From Clostridia bacterium (GTDB taxonomy: Bacteria; Bacillota; Clostridia; Christensenellales; Borkfalkiaceae), in NCBI GenBank assembly GCA_017959995.1, contig JAGCZN010000137.1, positions 1 to 38,835 of the forward strand: a DNA stretch of 38,835 nt. The letters are read 5' to 3'. A model generated the notes under the pieces. That model saw nothing but the letters and a program-made list of their open reading frames with translations, was not told the DNA's origin and did no database searches. Shown piece after piece: positions 27,069 to 34,772 of this stretch. The translations under genes and the position numbers were made by a program. Numbering within the stretch: the first letter of the stretch is position 1; the number at the start of each line of letters is the position of its first letter.

Positions 27069-27758
27069 TCAAATTCCGTAAGCGTAGGCGTAGCGGCCGA
27101 GAGGCGCGCTGTTGCCGTTTACGTAGAAGTTCATTATATCGTTCGGATCGATAACGTTATCCGAGGCTTTGAGCCTTACGGAAATCCTGTCGGCATTTGC
27201 GCCGATAGCGGCGAGAGGAACCGTTATGAACATGGCGTCGTCAGAGTACTCTATATCGACTTCGCCTACCGATTCCCACGAGAACCCGCCCCTGCTGCGC
27301 TCTAAACTGGTTTTGCCGGTTGCGCCGGGTTTACGGTTGATAACGTAATTGAAACCGCAGAAATTATCCGCGCCGCCCGTGCCGAGCCAAACGTTCATAT
27401 AGTTATAATCGCCCGCGGCGCGCCTGGTAAGACTTTCGGCCGTGGTTACTTTTATATACAGATTGGTTCCGTCGTGCGCGGCTTGAACGGTTTTGATCCT
27501 GTTGCGCGAGGTGTTGTTCTTATACTTTTCGGTGGAAGATCCGTAACGGAGAAAATCACGCTCTATCGCCCAATCGGGGCTTACGTAATTCACGAACGAA
27601 CGGATGCCGTTCCACTTATCGTCGTTTATGCCCGTAACGGTATTCTGCGGCATAACGTATCTGGTGGCTACTTCGTATTTATAACGGTCAACCTTAGCCC
27701 TTGTGAGCAGAATAAGATTGTCGCCGTAGCCGCCTGTCATAGGTACTATATCGCGGGA
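27069..27758 (-). CDS. C-terminal part of the GH99-like lipoprotein gene (CBM9-like domain), after the in-frame TAG
   Basis: In the same frame as the upstream part, the reading continues after TAG 27759-27761 with SRDIVP and then Met, for 229 residues to TGA. The TAG falls in a conserved-looking linker (EYSEE / SRDIVPMTGGYGDN). The rest resembles a CBM9-like carbohydrate-binding domain, with AHDGTNLYIKVTTAE, MNVWLGTGG and FGFNYV-like strands. The internal ATG at 27740 has no good Shine-Dalgarno and would start inside the conserved segment, so I read this as one gene with 27759-29075. Unless TAG is read through, this part is untranslated or restarted. Confidence 0.75.
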   Translation of the reverse strand, partial: SRDIVPMTGGYGDNLILLTRAKVDRYKYEVATRYVMPQNTVTGINDDKWNGIRSFVNYVSPDWAIERDFLRYGSSTEKYKNNTSRNRIKTVQAAHDGTNLYIKVTTAESLTRRAAGDYNYMNVWLGTGGADNFCGFNYVINRKPGATGKTSLERSRGGFSWESVGEVDIEYSDDAMFITVPLAAIGANADRISVRLKASDNVIDPNDIMNFYVNGNSAPLGRYAYAYGI

Positions 27759-27761
27759 CTA
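27759..27761 (-). other. In-frame TAG (amber) codon splitting the GH99-like gene
   Basis: The minus strand reads GAA GAA TAG TCC CGC GAT in the frame shared by both parts. A change from TAT or TAC (Tyr) would explain it, and an aromatic residue before SRDI is what I recall from relatives. The 25 complete genes in the window stop with TGA (14) or TAA (11), never TAG. Confidence 0.85.
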
Positions 27762-29075
27762 TTCTTCGCTGTATTCGTCGATATACTTCACCGCGCCGTT
27801 TACGTTGTATTTAGGCGTGGTCCATTCGTTGAACTGCGTAATAAACACGCAGTTTACGGGATCGGCGGTGCCGAGAGTGGAATAAACGGTATCCCACTGC
27901 CTTGAAAAGTTTAAGCCCGCGCGGCCCGCTTCAAGCGAATTGGTACCCGCGTTTACCCTGTTTCTTTGGGAAGAAGTGCCTCTGCCCTGCCCGTATTCGG
28001 TAACGCCTTCGGGGTGGGAATACCCTCTGCCCCAGTTTCTGCCCTCGTCGCTAGCAACAACGGTTTTGGCGTGCTGCATAACGCTGACGTTCATCTGTCC
28101 GTTATGGCTCAACTGCGGATATACGAATTCCATCCAGGAGAACGCTTCGTCGTCGTGCGGATCGTTCGGCCACTGGGTGGGAACGGCGTCGATAAAGTTG
28201 TACGCTTCCATCTGCGCGGGCGTAGCGTTAAGAAAATCGCCTTTGTTTACCGAAACCAACGGCTTGCCGTTGGGCGCATACCAAAGATCGGGATAATAAT
28301 ACCCTCTCGGACCGGCCGTTTCTTCGTTGAAATAACTGGTGTATAGTTCTTCTACCTTCTCGTGAGAATCGGTATTGCACACCCACATCAGTTTAGGTAC
28401 TTTGAATCCTTGTTCTTTATAGAACACAAGCGTTTTTACTATAACGTCGGTAACGTTTACGTACGCTAAGATGTTGGTTATATCGAAGCCGAGAAAATCA
28501 AGGTCCATATCCATTATCATCTGCATGTGCTTGTTTATTACCCACGGATCCGACGATCTGTAATAATCGAAAAGAGGTTCGCCCCACCAATGCTGCTGGT
28601 TGAGCGGACTGATACGGCTGGACGCCGCCGATTTATCGAAAACGAGTTCCGGATGCTCTTTGAGTATTACCGATATATCGTAAATTTCCGTTTCGATACT
28701 CGGGTGGTTACCGTTGAGCAGATAATAGAATATGCCCACGTCTCTTCTTAAAACGTTGCCGTGTTCGTCCGTTACCGCTTTACCGCGCGGAAGAACTTCC
28801 CTTCCGTAAACGTCGGTAGCGACGAGATTTTCAAACGTATACTCGATATTCGTGCTGAGATTTACGGGGCGCATATCCACGCCGCCTTCCACGTAAGTAA
28901 CTTCCGGGCCGAACGGATCAGCATCGTAATCCACGATTTCGTTGTGCCCCGATTGGGAGATCGCGTCGTCCCCCGGGACGTAAATCGTGTAACTTCTGGT
29001 CGTCGAACAGGAAAAGCACAAAAACGAGATCATGAAGGTTAAAAAACCGGCAATCGCATTTTTTGTTTTATTCAT
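27759..29075 (-). CDS. GH99-like lipoprotein, catalytic part, ending at an in-frame TAG
   Basis: 438 residues before TAG. The lipoprotein signal peptide ends LCFSC (Cys23). A TIM-barrel enzyme region follows: DVGIFYYLLNGNHPS near 115, HWWGEPLFDYY near 162, MDLDFLGFDITN near 190, and FITQFNEWTTPKY near 410, where the Asn-Glu pair recalls the WbsX/GH99-like protein encoded at 5433-6539. It is probably a surface glycoside hydrolase, possibly on alpha-mannosides. I start it at ATG 29075 with AAGGAGG upstream; another ATG at 29093 lacks a ribosome site. The gene follows the second permease gene by 25 nt. The stop is the only TAG used in the window and probably interrupts one longer gene. Confidence 0.8.
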   Translation of the reverse strand: MNKTKNAIAGFLTFMISFLCFSCSTTRSYTIYVPGDDAISQSGHNEIVDYDADPFGPEVTYVEGGVDMRPVNLSTNIEYTFENLVATDVYGREVLPRGKAVTDEHGNVLRRDVGIFYYLLNGNHPSIETEIYDISVILKEHPELVFDKSAASSRISPLNQQHWWGEPLFDYYRSSDPWVINKHMQMIMDMDLDFLGFDITNILAYVNVTDVIVKTLVFYKEQGFKVPKLMWVCNTDSHEKVEELYTSYFNEETAGPRGYYYPDLWYAPNGKPLVSVNKGDFLNATPAQMEAYNFIDAVPTQWPNDPHDDEAFSWMEFVYPQLSHNGQMNVSVMQHAKTVVASDEGRNWGRGYSHPEGVTEYGQGRGTSSQRNRVNAGTNSLEAGRAGLNFSRQWDTVYSTLGTADPVNCVFITQFNEWTTPKYNVNGAVKYIDEYSEE

Positions 29076-29100
29076 ATTTGCCTCCTTATTCATTGATTGT

Positions 29101-29997
29101 TTATCCTTTTATCCCTGACATGACCACGCCTTCGATCATATTCCGCTGGAAGCAGAAAAACAGTATCAGGGGCGGAAACGACATAAGCGTTCCCACGGCG
29201 GCGCGCATTCCCACGTCTTCGGCGTGAATTCCGTTGGAATTCTGAAAACGTAAAAATACCGCGTAGGCGAGCGTATATTTCTCTTCTTTTGCAATACTCA
29301 TGTAGATCATAGGGCCGTAATAATCGCCCCAGTTCGACACGAAAACTTCCACTATTATGAAGATGAGAACGGCAAAACAGTTGGGAAGCGTTATTTGCAG
29401 ATACCTTCTGAAATACCCCGCTCCGTCTATCTCGGCAGCCTCATCGAGTTCCTTCGGGATACCCAACATAAACTGGCGTATCAGGAATATGCGCATTGCT
29501 CCGCCCCCGAATACACACGGAAGCATAAGCGGCCAATACGTATTGAGAAGATGCAGGTCGCCGTACAGAACGTAAAGCGGCACCTGAACTATCGTGGCGG
29601 GTAACAGTATGGTAGACAGCATTATTGCGAAAAGCACGTTTTTGCCTACGAATTTACACTTTGCAAAGCCGAACGCCACGAACGACGCCGACAGCGGAAT
29701 GAAAATAATGTTAAACACCACGATCTTCATCGTGTTGAAAAGAAATTTTATGTACGGCAGAGAATTGCCGGAATCTTCTCCCGAAAAGATCGACCGCCAC
29801 ATACCGAACGTGATATCCGTAGGTATGAGCACGATGGGTCTTTCCGCGGATTGACGCGCCGTCATTATACTTCTCGTCAGCATATAGTAAAACGGAAAGA
29901 AGAAAAATACGGCTACAACGACGTAAAAACACCATCTCAGAATATTTTTGACCGTTCTAATACGTGCGGTTTTATTCGCTAAATCACTCTTCGCCAT
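29101..29997 (-). CDS. CUT1-type ABC sugar importer, permease 2 (MalG/UgpE-like)
   Basis: 298 residues with six predicted membrane helices and the EAA-loop motif DEAAEIDGAGYFRRYLQITL near 190, which docks the ATPase. The N-terminal cytoplasmic stretch and first helix FFFPFYYMLTRSI are typical of the MalG/UgpE side. It pairs with the permease encoded just upstream (14-nt overlap) and the binding lipoprotein. No ATPase gene is present, as is common for such importers, which use a shared MsmX/MsmK-type ATPase encoded elsewhere. Confidence 0.92.
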   Translation of the reverse strand: MAKSDLANKTARIRTVKNILRWCFYVVVAVFFFFPFYYMLTRSIMTARQSAERPIVLIPTDITFGMWRSIFSGEDSGNSLPYIKFLFNTMKIVVFNIIFIPLSASFVAFGFAKCKFVGKNVLFAIMLSTILLPATIVQVPLYVLYGDLHLLNTYWPLMLPCVFGGGAMRIFLIRQFMLGIPKELDEAAEIDGAGYFRRYLQITLPNCFAVLIFIIVEVFVSNWGDYYGPMIYMSIAKEEKYTLAYAVFLRFQNSNGIHAEDVGMRAAVGTLMSFPPLILFFCFQRNMIEGVVMSGIKG

Positions 29998-30886
29998 AAA
30001 ACACCCACTTACTCGTTCTGAACATTATTATGACGAGAACGCCGATTATAACGAAAAGAATCCACGCGGCGGCCGAAGCGTAGCCGAATTTCATTCTGAT
30101 AAACGCGTCTCTATAAATTTTAACCGATATAAAATATATGGAATTTTCGTAGCCTCTGCCCGAGTTCGGTGCCAGCATAAGCGTGCCGTTATACTGAAGC
30201 GAACCGATAACCCCCGTGATCATATTGTAAAATATGGTGGGAGTAGTCATCGGAATTGTGATTTTCACGAACTTCGTGAAGCTTTTAGCCCCGTCTATCT
30301 CGGCGGCTTCGTACATAGTACGCGGAATGTTGTTGAAAGCGGCAAGCCACAGTATCATTCCGCCGCCCAGCCCCCATAAACCGGTGATAAACAGCGTTAT
30401 CATAGACGTTTCGGGCGAGTCCAAAAAGGCGAATTTAGGCAAGCCTAAACTTGTAAAAATGGAATTGAACGCCCCGTTTTCGGCAAGAAGATCCGCCCAC
30501 ATCGCAGCCATTACCACGCCGGGAATTACGCAGGGGATATAGAATAATACTCTTATCGCGTATACCCCCTTGCTTTGCTTGCTGACCGACAGCGCGAGAA
30601 GATACGACAGCGACAAACTTAAAATCACCGATCCCGCCGCGAAAATAAACGTGTTGGAAAGGACTTTTCCCAGTCCGTCGATGTCGTGTTTGAACAGATC
30701 CACGTAATTCCTGAACCCGATGTATTCGTAAGTCATAAAACCGTCGTACTTATGGAAGGAATATATCAGCGAACTTATGATAGGCCAGAACGAAAAAACC
30801 GAAACGCCTATTATAAGCGGCAACATAAAAGTGTAGCCGGCAATATTCTTTCTTAATTTATTAACGGTTTTGTCTGAAATTTTCAT
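29984..30886 (-). CDS. CUT1-type ABC sugar importer, permease 1 (MalF/UgpA/LplB-like)
   Basis: 300 residues with six predicted membrane helices, starting GYTFMLPLIIGVSVFSFWPI, and the EAA-loop YEAAEIDGAKSFTKFVKITI near 205. It forms the membrane channel with the next permease for oligosaccharide uptake. ATG 30886 has GAGG upstream. The gene follows the binding-protein gene by 42 nt, a gap that holds a small stem-loop. Confidence 0.92.
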   Translation of the reverse strand: MKISDKTVNKLRKNIAGYTFMLPLIIGVSVFSFWPIISSLIYSFHKYDGFMTYEYIGFRNYVDLFKHDIDGLGKVLSNTFIFAAGSVILSLSLSYLLALSVSKQSKGVYAIRVLFYIPCVIPGVVMAAMWADLLAENGAFNSIFTSLGLPKFAFLDSPETSMITLFITGLWGLGGGMILWLAAFNNIPRTMYEAAEIDGAKSFTKFVKITIPMTTPTIFYNMITGVIGSLQYNGTLMLAPNSGRGYENSIYFISVKIYRDAFIRMKFGYASAAAWILFVIIGVLVIIMFRTSKWVFYGEE

Positions 30887-30910
30887 CAGTCAACCTCGCA
30901 GGTCTTTTTG

Positions 30911-30932
30911 CTGCGCGAAAGAAGCGCGTCAG
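30911..30932 (-). other. Small stem-loop between binding-protein and permease genes
   Basis: CTGCGCG (30911-30917) can pair with CGCGTCAG (30925-30932) with one bulged base, over the binding-protein stop codon. No T run follows on the minus strand, so it is not a terminator. Such hairpins often stabilise the abundant binding-protein message relative to the permeases. Confidence 0.4.
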
Positions 30933-32359
30933 TTGGATTTGATTATACCGTCAAGCACGTTTACGCAATCGCTTACCGCTTGCTGCGGATCTTTGCCCGA
31001 TCCGCGGATGGGCTCGTTGAACATATTTATAACCGCCTGCATAAGGTCTACCTGTTTGGAAGGTTCGTGTACGATGAAGAAGTTCGTGCTGTAATTGCGT
31101 TCGGATCCCCAGAAGAACGCGTCGAGATTAAGGTTGCCCTTATTCTGACGCCAGAGGTTGCTGCCGTCCTGCATATCCTTTCTGATAGGAGGTTGCGTAA
31201 CGCCGCCTTTAGCCATGCATTCCTGACCTTCCCTGGAAAGGGAGAAACTCAGAAACTGCCAGGCAAGCTCTCTCTTTTCGCCGGTGAGCCCGGAGAATAT
31301 ACCGTAACCGGTTATGCCCGCGCCTATTTTTGCGTTGGAGTAATCAACGGTATCGCCGCTCTGCCTGCCGATAAGCGGGAAGGTAACTATACCGAGATTT
31401 TCGCCGAGATTCTTGATGTAGTAATCGGGATACAGCGAAGCGAATTGCATAGCCGCGGTGCCCGTTTCGAACGCAAGGGAGTTAGGATCTTTTTCCTTGG
31501 TGTAACCTTTGACCACCAGATCTTTAAGAAGGTTGACGGCGTTCAGCGTTTCGGGCGAATTGAGGGTTATGTTTCCGTTCGCGTCGAACACCTTTCCGCC
31601 GGCGGATTCAAGCATGGGGAACAAAACGGCTTCCCATTGCCACTGGCCGGAAATAAACGGCTTTCCGCTGTAGTTGGCGGCATAATAGATCTTTAATTTT
31701 TCACAGGCGGCGAGGAAGTCTTCCCACGTCCAGCCGTTTCTGACGGTAGTCATATCCACGCCGGCGGCAATAAACTGTTCCCTGTTATAGTAAACCACTA
31801 TTCTGTCGGCGCTTCTCGGAATGAAATACTGATGTCCGTCGTAGTTTTTCTGGCCTAATTTCCAAAGGCTTTCGTAAAACTGGTCTTCAAAATTTTCAAA
31901 CTGGAAAAATTCGGGATCCTTCGCCTTATTTTCAACGTATTTCTCGTTTTCCAGCTGTATGAAATTATCCATATCGAGCAGCAGCCCCGCCTCCATAAGC
32001 GGAAAACTTTCCGTAGCGTTCGTCTGGATTATGTCGGGCATATTGTTCGTATTATATTCCTGCATAAGATCCATATAATAACTTTCGCTGCCGTAATTGG
32101 CTATCGATATACTGACGTTCGGATATCTCAACTGGAAGGCTTTTTCAAGTTCTTCGAAGTGTTGCTTTACGTCGGTATTTTCGTAAAAGCCGATTTTCAA
32201 ATTAGCGGAAATGTTGGGATCGAGAGTGATGCCGGCTTCGTAATCGCCGTTCGACGGGGTTCTGCCGGGGTTCGGTCCGCAAGCTACCGCGCACGTTAAG
32301 CATAAAGCCGCTACGAGCAACATTCCCGTAAGTTTCCTGAAAGTTTTTTTCATTTTCAT
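30929..32359 (-). CDS. ABC sugar importer, family 1 extracellular solute-binding lipoprotein
   Basis: 476 residues. A lipoprotein signal peptide ends LTCAVAC with Cys27, then a type 1 sugar-binding fold: LKIGFYENTDVKQHFEEL opens domain 1, QTNATESFPLMEAGLLLDM lies near 120, and NGWTWEDFLAACEKL near 205 is characteristic. It captures oligosaccharide outside and hands it to the two permeases downstream. Two adjacent ATGs (32359, 32353) follow AAAAGGAG; the first is used here. The gene comes 37 nt after the GH109-like Gfo/Idh gene. Confidence 0.92.
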   Translation of the reverse strand: MKMKKTFRKLTGMLLVAALCLTCAVACGPNPGRTPSNGDYEAGITLDPNISANLKIGFYENTDVKQHFEELEKAFQLRYPNVSISIANYGSESYYMDLMQEYNTNNMPDIIQTNATESFPLMEAGLLLDMDNFIQLENEKYVENKAKDPEFFQFENFEDQFYESLWKLGQKNYDGHQYFIPRSADRIVVYYNREQFIAAGVDMTTVRNGWTWEDFLAACEKLKIYYAANYSGKPFISGQWQWEAVLFPMLESAGGKVFDANGNITLNSPETLNAVNLLKDLVVKGYTKEKDPNSLAFETGTAAMQFASLYPDYYIKNLGENLGIVTFPLIGRQSGDTVDYSNAKIGAGITGYGIFSGLTGEKRELAWQFLSFSLSREGQECMAKGGVTQPPIRKDMQDGSNLWRQNKGNLNLDAFFWGSERNYSTNFFIVHEPSKQVDLMQAVINMFNEPIRGSGKDPQQAVSDCVNVLDGIIKSN

Positions 32360-32396
32360 TCTCCTTTTTATATTTTTAGATTTTAACGTTTTTATT

Positions 32397-33611
32397 TCAA
32401 CCGAAATCTATAACGTCTTCGGGTTTTCTCAAAAGCCATCTGCCGCCCGTGAAATCGGGTATCGTTTGCGGTTGACCGCCCGTTAAAACGGACTGTTCGG
32501 AAAGATACGCTACCGACATCCAGGTGGCGGCGTCGTAAACGTCGATAGGCATTTTTTCACCGGAAAGCGCCTTTTTCACGAAAATTTCCATCATAACGGC
32601 GTCCATTCCGCCGTGCCCCGCATCGAGTTGTTCTTTGGTTATGTTCTTCCATACGTCGGGAAGGTAGTCCTTTTCATATTCGCTTGCGTTGTTTATTAGA
32701 ATTTGCGAATACACGGGGTACTGCCCTACGTTTTCAGGATGCACCTTATCTATATAAACGCCGTTCAGCGTCTGGCTGTAAAGGCCTTTCGTTCCGCGTA
32801 CGGTAAGCGCCCTGTCGTAAAAAGAAGGAAGCGTGGTATCGAGTTTGAGTTCCACGGTTTCACCGCCCGCGCAGGTTATTATCGTGTTCACGATATCCCC
32901 CTGCTTAAAATCGACGTCCGTCATTACGTTTTTCTCTTTTGCGTACGCCTTCATCCCCGCCGCCTTGGACGCAACAGAAACGAGTTTCGTAATGCGGTTG
33001 CCCCTGTTGATATTCAGAATTTTCGCTATCGGGCCGAGTTCGTGGGTGGGATAGTTTTCACAGTTTCTGAAAAGATAATTCCTGAGCCGGTAATGCCTTT
33101 TTTCGAAGCCCGTGATGATCTCTTCCCTTAAGTCGTGCGAATAAGCCCCTGAACAGTGTACTATTTCACCGAATATTCCGTGCCTTACCATATTGGTAAC
33201 GAGAAGTTCGTTTTTATCGAAACAGCAATTTTCAAGAAACATAAACGGCGTTTTCGTCCGCTCGTAAGTATTCACTAGTTCGTAGCAGTCGTTCGGGCCG
33301 TAAGCACCGCCTACGTCCAGCCCGACTATAACTCCCTTGCGCATTGCCGCCGCCGCTATTTCCGCGTGAAATTCCCACGCGGTACATACTATTACGGCGT
33401 CTGCCAGATCCAACACCTTATTGTAATCGGTAAACACCGAAGGAGTACTTCCGCCAAGTTCCTTCGCCTCTTTCGCCGCGGCAAGCGCTTTATCTTCATA
33501 CGTGTCCGCTATGGCTACTATTTCCGCCGCGGGAACGGAACATACCGTTTTTACAAGGGCGTATCCCCTGCATCCCGCGCCTATTATACCTATTCTGAGT
33601 TTTTTGTTCAC
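32397..33611 (-). CDS. Gfo/Idh/MocA-family protein, possibly an NAD-dependent glycosidase (GH109-like)
   Basis: 404 residues with an N-terminal Rossmann motif IGIIGAGCRGYA (about 8-19). Instead of the standard dehydrogenase core it has FLENCCFDKNELL near 124 and NCENYPTHELGPIAKILNINRGN near 180-200. The YPTH-LGP block is characteristic of GH109-type, NAD-dependent retaining glycosidases and their relatives, which oxidise and then re-reduce the sugar. It may therefore cleave a glycoside inside the cell rather than act as a dehydrogenase. It starts at GTG 33611 with a modest TTAAGG site, is the first gene of the 28-kb operon, and has a leader of about 100 nt. A simple sugar dehydrogenase remains possible. 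Confidence 0.75.
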   Translation of the reverse strand: MNKKLRIGIIGAGCRGYALVKTVCSVPAAEIVAIADTYEDKALAAAKEAKELGGSTPSVFTDYNKVLDLADAVIVCTAWEFHAEIAAAAMRKGVIVGLDVGGAYGPNDCYELVNTYERTKTPFMFLENCCFDKNELLVTNMVRHGIFGEIVHCSGAYSHDLREEIITGFEKRHYRLRNYLFRNCENYPTHELGPIAKILNINRGNRITKLVSVASKAAGMKAYAKEKNVMTDVDFKQGDIVNTIITCAGGETVELKLDTTLPSFYDRALTVRGTKGLYSQTLNGVYIDKVHPENVGQYPVYSQILINNASEYEKDYLPDVWKNITKEQLDAGHGGMDAVMMEIFVKKALSGEKMPIDVYDAATWMSVAYLSEQSVLTGGQPQTIPDFTGGRWLLRKPEDVIDFG

Positions 33612-33685
33612 TTCGGTACCTTAATTATATAAAATTCAAACGGTAAACGGATATTATGCGACCTTCCGTCACGTAATACCCTTTT

Positions 33686-33702
33686 GTTGCTTATTGTGCA
33701 AC
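33686..33702. promoter_or_regulatory. Inverted repeat in the operon leader, candidate operator
   Basis: GTTGC (33686-33690) and GCAAC (33698-33702) form perfect 5-bp arms with a 7-bp spacer, just downstream of the minus-strand -10 box at 33719-33724. This is a suitable place for a repressor such as the divergent IclR protein. Binding is inferred. Confidence 0.4.
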
Positions 33703-33718
33703 GCGTTTCTTTTTCTCA

Positions 33719-33747
33719 ATTATACCACACATTCTCAATTTTGTCAA
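33719..33747 (-). promoter_or_regulatory. Perfect consensus promoter of the 28-kb operon
   Basis: On the minus strand TTGACA (33742-33747), a 17-bp spacer and TATAAT (33719-33724) match the vegetative consensus exactly. Such a strong promoter in front of a catabolic operon implies tight repression when substrate is absent. Confidence 0.88.
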
Positions 33748-33800
33748 TACCTTTTTTGAAAATAATTTTTCTTTACCGATTTATCGCCGCTTTTTTTAGT

Positions 33801-33829
33801 TTGACAAATACCCGTGGGTATGATATGAT
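33801..33829 (+). promoter_or_regulatory. Promoter of the IclR-family regulator gene
   Basis: TTGACA (33801-33806), 17-bp spacer and TATGAT (33824-33829), divergent from the operon promoter. GGAAGGT lies before ATG 33860. Confidence 0.8.
33808..33821. promoter_or_regulatory. Palindrome in the regulator's -35/-10 spacer, candidate autoregulatory operator
   Basis: ATACCC (33808-33813) and GGGTAT (33816-33821) form perfect 6-bp arms two bases apart, exactly between the -35 and -10 boxes. A protein bound here would block polymerase. A half site AATACCC also occurs near 33677-33683 in the operon leader. Confidence 0.5.
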
Positions 33830-33859
33830 ACAATAAATCGTGCCCGGAAGGTAAATTTA

Positions 33860-34621
33860 ATGGAAAAAAACGTGCAGACCATAAATTCGCTTGCCCGTGG
33901 ATTGAAGATACTGGACATAATCCACGAACAAGGTAAAATCGGCGTAACGGAGTTGAGCAAACTTTTAGGCGTAAACAAAAGCAGCGCCTACCGCCTGTTA
34001 ATTACACTTGAAGAATTCGGTTACGTTGAGCAGATTGCCGAAAACGGCAAATACACTCTCGGCCTGAAGCTTTGTAAATTCAGGGAAAAAGTGCTTGACG
34101 ATTACGATATAAGAATAATTGCGCGCCCGTTTTTGGAAACGCTTTCGAAATTAACGGGCGAAGCGGCGGGTTTGAGTATTCTGAAGGACGACAAAGTTAT
34201 CCTTATAGACTGCTGTAACAGTCCGCACCATTTAGGCGTGATCCTTCAGATAGGCGACGTGGAAGAATTGAACTGCACCGCGCACGGAAAGGCCCTTCTC
34301 TATTCCCTGCCCGAATCCGAACAACGCAGGCTTCTCGGTTTGGAAAAGTTGAAAAAACACACGCCCAACACCATGACCGACGCCGACGAAATAATAGAAG
34401 AATCCAAACTCAACAAAGAAAGAAATTACGCCTTGGACAACGAGGAAATGACTATCGGCATGAAATGTATTGCCACCAACATTTACGATTTCAACGGAAA
34501 CGTGGTAGCTTCCATAGGGATTTCCGGCCCGACCAACAGAGTTTCGCCCCAAAAAATACCGAAACACATAGAAACGGTTGCGGAAATAGCTAACCGCATA
34601 TCGCGGAAACTGGGGTATTGA
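33860..34621 (+). CDS. IclR-family transcriptional regulator
   Basis: 253 residues with an N-terminal winged helix-turn-helix (about 5-60; GVTELSKLLGVNKSSAYRLL) and a C-terminal IclR effector domain (about 75-250; ILKDDKVILID, GDVEELNCTAHGKALLYSLP, GISGPTNRVS). IclR proteins usually bind small sugar acids or related catabolites and often repress a divergent operon. It is divergent from the 28-kb operon across 248 bp that hold two strong promoters and inverted repeats, so it is the likely controller. The effector would be an intermediate of the pathway; its identity cannot be read. Confidence 0.92.
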   Translation: MEKNVQTINSLARGLKILDIIHEQGKIGVTELSKLLGVNKSSAYRLLITLEEFGYVEQIAENGKYTLGLKLCKFREKVLDDYDIRIIARPFLETLSKLTGEAAGLSILKDDKVILIDCCNSPHHLGVILQIGDVEELNCTAHGKALLYSLPESEQRRLLGLEKLKKHTPNTMTDADEIIEESKLNKERNYALDNEEMTIGMKCIATNIYDFNGNVVASIGISGPTNRVSPQKIPKHIETVAEIANRISRKLGY

Positions 34622-34718
34622 TTCCATAGCAAAAACGCAAAAAGTCGCCTTTTTCACGCATTAACCGCATTTTTTGCCTCTGCTGGACATATGCGCAACA
34701 AAACCGTTTATCAAAAAA

Positions 34719-34741
34719 ACGACCGTTAAAATTACGGCCGT
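34719..34741. terminator. Bidirectional terminator between regulator and peptidase genes
   Basis: ACGACCGT (34719-34726) pairs with ACGGCCGT (34734-34741) over a 7-base loop, flanked by A7 on the left and T7 on the right. One pair is a mismatch on the plus-strand RNA but a G-U wobble on the minus-strand RNA, so it works better for the minus-strand peptidase gene. Confidence 0.8.
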
Positions 34742-34772
34742 TTTTTTCGCGTTGTACGGTAAAGGCGGAATA

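Noticed and set aside
27738-27740. Independent small gene starting at ATG 27740
   Set aside because: No Shine-Dalgarno, in frame with the upstream gene after one TAG, and the start falls within what looks like a conserved linker.
27759-27761. Pyrrolysine insertion at the TAG
   Set aside because: No pyl genes or typical context are visible in the window, and GH99-like enzymes are not known pyrrolysine proteins; kept only as one of several recoding options to test.
34630-34660. Weak AT-rich hairpin after the IclR gene as a separate terminator
   Set aside because: The stem is only about six A-T-rich pairs; the hairpin at 34719-34741 explains termination.
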